A stretch of 26,224 nt of DNA from Mucidula mucida (Eukaryota > Basidiomycota > Agaricomycetes > Agaricales > Physalacriaceae). Each line of letters begins with the position of its first letter. The first letter of the stretch is position 1. Positions 19,664 through 26,224 of this stretch are shown here, in pieces. The notes beneath the pieces are model-generated. The model was given only the letters and a program-made list of their open reading frames with translations. It ran no database searches and had not been told where the DNA came from. The DNA lies in contig JADNYV010000474.1 of NCBI GenBank assembly GCA_015501055.1, positions 1-26,224 of the forward strand, given 5' to 3'. The translations under genes were made by a program, and so were the position numbers.

Positions 19664-21137
19664 ATGGCCATTGAATACCCCATCACACGCCCAATTCTCA
19701 TTCGTTGGTTCGCTCCTGTTGTCTACGTTCTTGTTTTCATCGCTGTAGTTCTCTTGAGCATATTGAATGGTTCGTGTCTTTTTCTTCTCCAATTGAGTTG
19801 CCCTCAATGCAGTATACAGTCGCTTTGGTCGGATACGAAACGGTCACCGTCTTCGAGCCTGATCCGAATTACACGCAGTCCGAATGGTACGACACCTACT
19901 TGCCCATGCGTCGCGCCAAAGCGGGATCGCTATGTGACCCTGTCATATTCAATGTCGGCGATTCTTTCGCAACCAACTATTCTCTGTTTCAATGGACGAT
20001 TGAATCTATTCCTCGTTCGAACACTGGAGGAACAGGTGTCTTGTACAAAGGCACACCACTTGATCACTGTGATTTCACTTCTCTATACATCACCGGTGAT
20101 CTACGCAGCTACAGTATCGATTATACAGGCATCATAACTTGCAAGGCGGCGGAAGGTTATGTGTTGAGGGCTAAGACGGCGTTCTCCATCTCAGGCTTGT
20201 ATGGAAGGTACTCCCCACTCCAAGGCCAGGTGGGGGCGAAGAGCATACAAGAAGGTGGCATATATGATCCATCAACAGACGAACCTCGAAGTTTCGCCTT
20301 CGCCGCGGTGTAGGTTTGTCAACAACGCTCTGTGAGTTCCATGCTCATCTCCACTAGGATGACTCTAGCGTCGAATGATACCGGGGACAGAATAACAACG
20401 ATGTACGTCCTCAGCAATGGGACTACTCCAAGCCTCTACTCCCTTCAAGTCGATTTCCCTTTCTGCCCCGCATCGCTCGGTGCTTCAGCGGAATGCGCCA
20501 CATCTGCTCCAACATACAATATCTCGTCCGTATCTGTAGGGTATTCCGACTTCAACTTACAGCAATACGTCTCGTCTCAGCCCATCGAGCCACTGAATAC
20601 CCCTTTGATAACCACGGACGTTGAGGGGCCGCTTGCCAACATCATCCAAGTCATCGCAGCCGGTGTGCGTATCGACCTGGGAAATCCGAGCCCCAACAAT
20701 CTCTTCCTGAACAATTCTGCTATCGACGGCGCGTTGCGCGCCAACTTTCCGGCTACGGAAAACGCGCCATTTACCGAGTCTGTGGCGTATAATATACGTA
20801 AATCTCCAGCAACGGCTGCAGCGGGATCACAACTTGACACCATACTTCCTCTGAACGTCAGTGGACCGGGCGTTGCCCGCGTACCCTATGCTTGTCGTTC
20901 CCAGCGACGCAAGTCTCCTGGATCCTTATTCGTGTCTGTTCTTGTTGCCACCTTGACGATGACTTCATCGGGTTGGGCTGCCTTTATGCTAGTGGCGACT
21001 ACATGGATTAAAAGACGGAATCCTCAAGGTACATTGTTACATTTCTATCCAAGTTCTGGTACTAATGTGTATTTACAGCGAACGTGTGCTCTCCGCCAGC
21101 CAGTGGCGCTAAACATTACGAACCTGTCAACTACTAG
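19664..21137 (+). CDS. Uncharacterised two-TM membrane glycoprotein
   Basis: I do not know its function. Exons 19664-19769, 19820-20309, 20358-21028, 21079-21137 give 441 aa with perfect phase. Residues ~15-34 are a TM segment or uncleaved signal anchor (APVVYVLVFIAVVLLSIL). Then comes a ~350-residue presumably extracellular part beginning NVALVGYETVTVFEPDPNYT, with many N-glycosylation sequons (NYT, NYS, NDT, NGT, NIS, NNS, NVS) and several Cys. A second TM at ~389-413 (LFVSVLVATLTMTSSGWAAFMLVAT) is followed by a basic stop-transfer (WIKRRNPQ) and a short tail ending SGAKHYEPVNY. The pattern resembles lineage-specific agaricomycete hypothetical proteins that I recall as multigene families; this is memory, not a search. 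No enzyme motif is visible. Start is supported by the TATA box and by ACCATGG. Confidence 0.85.
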
Positions 21138-21655
21138 ACTGGTTACAAACCTTTGAGTGCTACTTTTCCAAGGGAATAGATTATATAGCGACAGTCCAGG
21201 TAAATGCTACCGTCTTCGATTGCTGACAGGTGGCCGTTTTCATTCGATCGGCTTGCGTTTACTACTCAGTTCATTTCGCCTTTCCTCAGTCTAGCGATTC
21301 GTTTGCATGATGACTTCCTGCTCTCGACCGCAGGAGACGTGCTAGATAATTCTCTCGCCCAGGTTCTTTACCGTGATATTGTATCGACCATGTCGAACGC
21401 AAAAAAATTTAAGCTCGGCGATGAAGTGTGTATCGACCCTATACGCTTCTCCTGATGCCGATATGGCTCTTGCCTGAACTTCACACTGAATACACAGCGA
21501 GTTCATTAGTGCACTCTTTCAAGAGTCAAAAGGTGCCTGGCCGACTGGTTCTGCAAGATCCGGAGCCTCAGTCGCGAAAAATCGAATAAGATTACTAATC
21601 GATGACGCATGGTACATATCCACGCCTTGTTAATCGACTGCTTCTAATTGCAACC
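21138..21655. other. Intergenic upstream of the DUF1295 gene
   Basis: A plus-strand open frame of 83 codons (21204-21455) has no motif and no splice continuation. Otherwise nothing is seen. An in-frame ATG at 21602 precedes the chosen DUF1295 start. Confidence 0.4.
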
Positions 21656-22963
21656 ATGGCCTTCGTTTCGCCACCATCGCTGCAAGCTCTTGCTTGGCCT
21701 CTTCAATTCTGCGTGTTCTCGACAGCAGCCACATATGTCGCTTCAGTAATTACGGGAAATGTCTCCCAGGTCGGTCCTCCGTGCAAGGGAAAGGGCCATG
21801 TCTTACCATCACGCAGGTCGACCGACTCTGGACTTTTTTACCGACGATTTACACAGCGTATTTCGCTCTTCTCCCTCTGTGGCCTCAATATTCGCAGCCT
21901 TTTCCACTGTGTCCATATGTCCCAGAAGAACTTTCGTTAGCTGCGACCGATTTTAGCCCTCGCGGACTTTTCATGTTCGGGCTTGTAGTCATCTGGATGT
22001 TTCGGTACGACTCCTCTAGTCGGCGATGCCTTGAATTTATGGTTTTTTCTCTAGACTGAGCTACAACACATTCCGTCGTGGTCTTTTCAGCCTCAAAGAC
22101 GAAGACTATAGATGGGCCGTTCTTCGCTCTCAACTTCCTCCGTGGCTCTTCCAAATCGTGAACTTGACCTTCATTGCTGCCATTCAAAACGTTCTACTCC
22201 TTCTTCTCGGTATACCCACCTACGTAGCCGTTGTGCAACAGCCACACGGTCCGATGTCGTTCTCTGATGTCGCCCTCGGCGCAGTCTCGCTGGTTATACT
22301 TGCGTTAGAATTCACTGCGGACAACCAGCAGTACGCGTATCAGAGCTACAAGCAGTCATACCTCGAAGGAACTGAGTATGACGAGAAAAAACATTGGGTC
22401 GGCGCACGTCTTGACTGGATACCCGCAGACGCGAAGCGTGGTTTCGTGACGCGGGGTCTCTGGGCTTGGTCGCGACATCCCAACTTCACTTGCGAACAAA
22501 CCTTTTGGGTGAGTATGTCTTCTCCCTGTACTCTTTCTTTTAATCAATTTTGCAGTGGTTGAATACGTTCTTTCCCGTCGCCGCGCCTTATCCTCCCTCA
22601 CTTCCTCACTATTCGGTTGCTCAACTCTTTCTCATGCTCAAGTCGTCCTTCCTTTCTCTATTCACTGCTCGTGCATCATTTGGACAGCTGCTCTTCAGCT
22701 TGACACACTTTTTGTCTCCATTTTGGCCAATACTCCCAGCTTTATGTCTGTCCGCACTTTTCCTCTCATCAACAATGTATACGGAGAACATCACCCTAGC
22801 CAAGTATCCAACGTATGCTGTCTATCAGCGTCGCGTGGCGATGTTCGGATTCTTCAAGACTTTGGAGATGTCTCTTTGGTATCGTCTCTTCGATGAGGAA
22901 CAAAGGGTTGACGACGAGAAAGTGCTTTGGGGATCCGACAAAGGCAAAGGAAAGAAAGATTAG
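21656..22963 (+). CDS. DUF1295 / steroid 5-alpha-reductase-like membrane protein
   Basis: Polytopic ER-type membrane protein related to the C-terminal domain of 3-oxo-5-alpha-steroid 4-dehydrogenases and to ICMT-like enzymes. Exons 21656-21769, 21817-22004, 22055-22508, 22556-22963, total 387 aa, all phases closing. Seen: VDRLWTFLPTIYTAYF, LWPQYSQPFPLCP, the RLSYNTFRRGLFSLKDEDYRW segment that is typical of DUF1295, four or more hydrophobic helices, GLWAWSRHPNFTCEQTFWW (the RHPN-x-x-x-E cofactor-binding motif) and a C-terminal YTENITLAKYPTYAVYQRRV. The C-tail is rich in Lys. A longer start at ATG 21602 would add 18 residues; I prefer 21656 because of its CAACCATGG context. Substrate not assignable. 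Intact. Confidence 0.9.
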
Positions 22964-23283
22964 CGGCAATGCCTTCAACCTCTTGGACTTTGCCTTCATC
23001 TGTATTACTTACTACATTTGTAAGATCGACTGTATGAATATAAGCATCTTCCCTTCATTAATCCTGATCTTCTCGTACTTCGATACATCTGTGCATTTAG
23101 TCACCATGATACGAACCGTGCAACGGTACTTTTGACCCGACTGGGCTGCGCAGCAGTAGATGCTCCGCGGTTGTCAATGCCAAGTTTGAACCTCTCTGAT
23201 CTGTAGTGCAGAGTCTCCGCAGCGATCTCCGGCGTAGCCATTTAACTCATATATATGGGCTTTGGTGCTGAAGAGAAGCCGCG
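22964..23283. other. Intergenic upstream of the GNAT gene
   Basis: No gene is supported. A TATATAT lies at its right end, 28-34 nt before the GNAT ATG. Confidence 0.45.
23250..23256 (+). promoter_or_regulatory. TATA-like box of the GNAT gene
   Basis: TATATAT 28-34 nt upstream of the ATG at 23284. AT-rich runs occur by chance, so this is tentative. Confidence 0.3.
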
Positions 23284-23890
23284 ATGTACCAAACGACCCG
23301 CCTTCTTATCCGCCCATTCGAGGACAGCGACACACTAGACGTCCATAACCTATGGACAGACCCTCGAGTGGAACCATCGCGGACTTCCAGCACCATGGAG
23401 CTCTTGCAAGATAAAATACATGCGACACATTCGCTGTTTTTTGTCGTCTTTGAACTGCTGGATACTGGCGCGTTCGTGGGATGAGCACTCTCTCCATTGA
23501 TGGCGAATGGGGAATAATGCTTCGAAAGGAGTTCTGGGACGGGGGTTGGGCCGAGAGGTGGCAGAGTGGACATTGCGCTACGCATTATCAGAACTTCAGA
23601 TGATTGAGGTTAATCTCCGTGTCCTTGAGAGCAACGTTAGAGCACTGCATCTCTACAACTCGATGTGAGTTGTTACGTTGTCGGAGCATAGAAACTGACA
23701 TGACTTGACATACAGCGGGTTCCTCGAGATTGGAAGAGGGCAGGGCATAGTGCAGATGGTATTTACGCGGGACGCTTGGGAGGCGTTGCCGTCGCAGCAG
23801 AAGAAAAGCCCACCCATCCAATATGCATTTCATGTCTGCAGGCAGACCGTATCTTCCGTTCGACCTCCTGTACAATCTGTAATTGTATGA
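23284..23890 (+). CDS. GNAT N-acetyltransferase with two frame breaks (decayed gene or assembly indels)
   Basis: Acetyl-CoA-dependent acetyltransferase of the RimJ/RimL-like GNAT group. It starts MYQTTRLLIRPFEDSDTLDV, the usual N-terminal beta strand, and continues to FFVVFELLDTGAFVG. The next conserved piece (STLSIDGEWGIMLRKEFWDGG) is in the -1 frame after about 23481. The following one (LGREVAEWTLRYALSELQMI, the acetyl-CoA loop region) is shifted -1 again at the G run 23541-23545. The rest is in frame: EVNLRVLESNVRALHLYNS, a GT-AG intron 23665-23715, then IGFLEIGRG and a tail ending QSVIV. Each break equals one missing base. Length without breaks would be about 185 aa, normal for the family. 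Without correction the protein would stop at 23482-23484. Confidence 0.8.
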
Positions 23891-24307
23891 CATCTATACC
23901 CTGTAATAACTCATGTTCGTCGCAGTCCGGCTGTCGGTAATCCGCCATTCGTAGGTGATCGCCTAGTGGCGCCGAGTCCTGACATATGGCGAGGTCATAA
24001 TGGATCACGCCAGATCACGCGCTCTTTCATTTTCAGTCTTTCACGATCATCTTTGAAATTTTCTCGTGGAGATTCATTCTAATTTCGCCTCCATTTTGCG
24101 GCTTGCCACACTTTGAACTGATGGTTATTTGCAGAGAGAGATAACGTGGGAGGTAAGCGCCACTTTAGGAACTGCCTATTCTAGTTCATTTGTCGTCTCA
24201 AGGACTTTCCGTTCCGTGGAAACCCCGAACTCATGATCATGGATTGGCCACGGCCGAAGGCTGAGGAAACTTGACATTCTTTGAGCCTGTGATAAATAAG
24301 GAACTCA
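23891..24307. other. Intergenic between GNAT and carboxylesterase genes
   Basis: No gene seen. The 5' part of the esterase may reach into this stretch, since its first exon is not resolved. Confidence 0.4.
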
Positions 24308-26224
24308 ATGGCGAACGCCATCTTCATCTTCATGAGGAACTCGCATCCAACGCCGCCCGTTACTTGAGACGAAGTTCGGCAAGATTACTGGCGGAGGAGC
24401 GTCGAATGGCGCTGTTGTGTTCTTAGGTTTCTCCTTTACATCACGTTCATTTGTACCAGGAGCTCATTTCAAACCAGAGGTCCGTATGCCTCCCACCCTT
24501 GCGCTTCGCAGATCCCGTGGCGCTACCAACAGACTACCGATACAAGGAGGGAAAGGAATACATTACCGAAGCCAGCTGTACGTTCAATCAAATGTACGAG
24601 CCTGTAGGACATGATTGACATATGTATATCAAGATGCTTTTCAGCCTACTAACGATGGCCAATCTGGAGGTGACACTTCAACTTTCAGAATTAAACAAAG
24701 GCAGACTGTAACATGGCCCAGACACAGCATTCGAGGATAAAGTTGGTCTAGGACAACCAACTGAGAACCCGTAATTGCAGCTGTGGAAGCGTTGATGTTG
24801 ACTGAATTGGTGTTTAGACTGTTCGTCAATATCGTCGGGCCTCCGTCATTTCCTTCAAAGACCAGCCTTCCTGTAAAGGTCTACCTTCACGGCGGGTATG
24901 GACCATTTTCACTTTTTTTTGCGGTACGTTTAACGCCGAAGTTGGTAGATTTCTTCAGTTTGGATCTCCCCACGGCCTCAAATCACAAAAGCAATTCGTA
25001 GCAACGGAAAAAGAAGAAGTCCACGTAAACATTGGATACCGACTCTCTGCCTTTGGTTTTTTGGCCAGTGACGAACCAAAAGTAGCAGGTAATTTCGGCT
25101 TCAAGGATCAATGGATGGGGCTAGAATGGATACAAAACAACATTGCTGCCTTTGGAGGTGTGTCGGATCATGCAGAGGATAGTCAAGAACTCGTTGCTCA
25201 AGCTCGTGCCTAGGCAATCCTGAGAACATAACTATTCAGGGTTTATCCGCCGGTGAGTCGGTCTCTTCTGCGCCTTCATCGTATTCTAAATAACGCAGGT
25301 GCCCATTCGGTTCACCAGATTCTTCATCATACGTCGAGACTACCCAAAGGGATGAGGGCGCCGTTCCGAAGAGCCCTACTCATGTCGAACGCTATCGTGT
25401 ATCTCATTTGCTTTGTCCGTCTCTTGCATTACTCACGTTCTTGACAGTCTACCACCGAAGACACCTGCCGAACTTCGTCCTCAATTTCAAGCGCTATGTC
25501 GAGCGTTAGAGCTCGATCCCGCCTCCCCTTCAATCTTATCTCAACTAAGAGAAGTTTCGGCCGACAAGATTTGTCACGTCATTGAAACAGACGCCGTTGG
25601 AACTGAGTACGGAACTTATCGAGGATGCGTCGACGCGGACTGGCTAGCAGCAGTGCCGGACGCGATGGAATGGCAGCGGTCTGGGAAACTGGCCCAAGGC
25701 TTGCGGGACAAGGGCGTGAAGAGCGTGATCATTGGAGACACAAGCGAAGAATGGTATTTGTATTCCATCGCGCATCCGGTGAAGACCCCAGCGGATGTCG
25801 TGCCGAATTTGGAGAGGTACTACCCGGATGATATCGTTGGGAAGATGGTCAAGTTATACAGGACGTTACCCGACAACGCTGGAGCAGAGGAAAGCGCACG
25901 TCTGTACGGCGAGATCGCGTCCGACTATCAAGTGCACCTCCCTGTGCGTCTGCTGGCGAGAGATCTCCAGGCGGCAGGCTTTCCGGTCCTCAGATACGAG
26001 TTTCGATGGGCACCCGAACAGGTTAGACCCAAAGGTGCTTCCAAGTTTTGTTCTGGATTGGACCTTCATTCAAACATGGATTGCACAGGTTACGTTACCC
26101 ATGGCACGGATGGTGTCATATGGCACCTCCGTGTGCCCTCCCTCGAACCTGCTCAAGTTGAGGTGGCCAAAAATTGGATTCAGGCTATCGATATGGAAGT
26201 CGAGAAACTCGAAGCAGCTGGGAA
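24308..26224 (+). CDS. Type-B carboxylesterase/lipase family protein (5' end unclear, 3' end beyond window)
   Basis: Alpha/beta-hydrolase. Segments that splice together in phase: ...24577, 24634-24669, 24728-24770, 24818-24895, 24949-25157, 25214-25252, 25299-25398, 25448-26034, 26089-26224 and on. Seen in order: LPPLRFADPVALPTDYRY, the early esterase strand; PLFVNIVGPP; VKVYLHGG (oxyanion hole); NIGYRLSAFGFLA; FGFKDQWMGLEWIQNNIAAFGG; GLSAGAHSVHQIL (nucleophile Ser, GLSAG instead of the common GESAG); IGDTSEEWYLYSIA (acid region); and YVTHGTDGVIW (catalytic His). The upstream piece LETKFGKITGGGASNGAVVFLG (24363-24428) is in another frame. The likely ATG at 24308 (MANAIFIFMRNSHPTPPV) runs into a stop at 24365-24367. 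So the 5' end has missing splice sites, indels or decay. No signal peptide can be confirmed. Confidence 0.85.

Noticed and set aside
12545..23890. Secondary-metabolite gene cluster
   Set aside because: A MATE exporter, a GNAT and a reductase-like protein sit near each other, but there is no core synthase (PKS, NRPS, terpene cyclase), P450 or pathway transcription factor.
1..26224. Transposon, CRISPR array, prophage or bacterial operon
   Set aside because: All supported genes are intron-rich fungal genes; no transposase, reverse transcriptase, terminal repeats or regularly spaced repeats were seen.

Overview
The window is nuclear DNA of a filamentous fungus, most likely an agaricomycete (mushroom-forming basidiomycete). 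Genes are dense and cut by many introns of about 41-60 nt with GT(A/G)NGT-type donors. Gene families and spacing are those of a saprotrophic or wood/litter fungus, and one gene is a two-TM glycoprotein type I associate with agarics. No bacterial, viral or transposon genes are seen. I rebuilt gene models by hand from six-frame translation, splice signals and codon phase. Eight of the twelve models close with perfect frame arithmetic from ATG to stop.

Layout, left to right. 1-987: no gene seen. 1029-3112 (+): secreted serine carboxypeptidase (peptidase S10) with a single-base frame break beside the catalytic serine. 3202-4091 (-): leucine-rich-repeat (RNI-like) protein with an Arg/Gly-rich N-terminal part, its frame broken at a 5-bp tandem repeat. 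4325-5912 (-): secreted GH43 arabinan/xylan-type glycosidase, 13 exons, intact. 6288-7905 (-): Rsm1/NIPA-type C3HC zinc-finger protein. 8277-8721 (-): LYR-motif mitochondrial protein of the LYRM5/ETFRF1 type. 9160-11396 (+): PHO84-type phosphate:H+ symporter, divergent from the LYR gene. 11397-12544: gap. 12545-14682 (+): APC-superfamily amino acid/GABA/choline permease. 15288-16998 (-): secreted agmatinase-like ureohydrolase, divergent from 17344-19284 (+): MATE-family exporter. 19664-21137 (+): unknown two-TM membrane glycoprotein. 21656-22963 (+): DUF1295/steroid-reductase-like membrane protein. 23284-23890 (+): GNAT acetyltransferase with two frame breaks. About 24308 to beyond 26224 (+): type-B carboxylesterase/lipase with an unclear 5' end, cut by the window edge.

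How they fit together. This is not an obvious biosynthetic cluster. It reads as a nutrient-acquisition neighbourhood: extracellular hydrolases for peptides, hemicellulose, guanidino compounds and esters, interleaved with transporters for phosphate, amines/amino acids and an exporter, plus housekeeping genes (Rsm1, LYRM5). GATA-type sites upstream of the permease and between the agmatinase and MATE genes, and a CACGTG upstream of the phosphate transporter, would suit nitrogen and phosphate control, but this is inference. Frame lesions sit only in the four outer genes; whether they are real decay or assembly indels cannot be decided from sequence alone.
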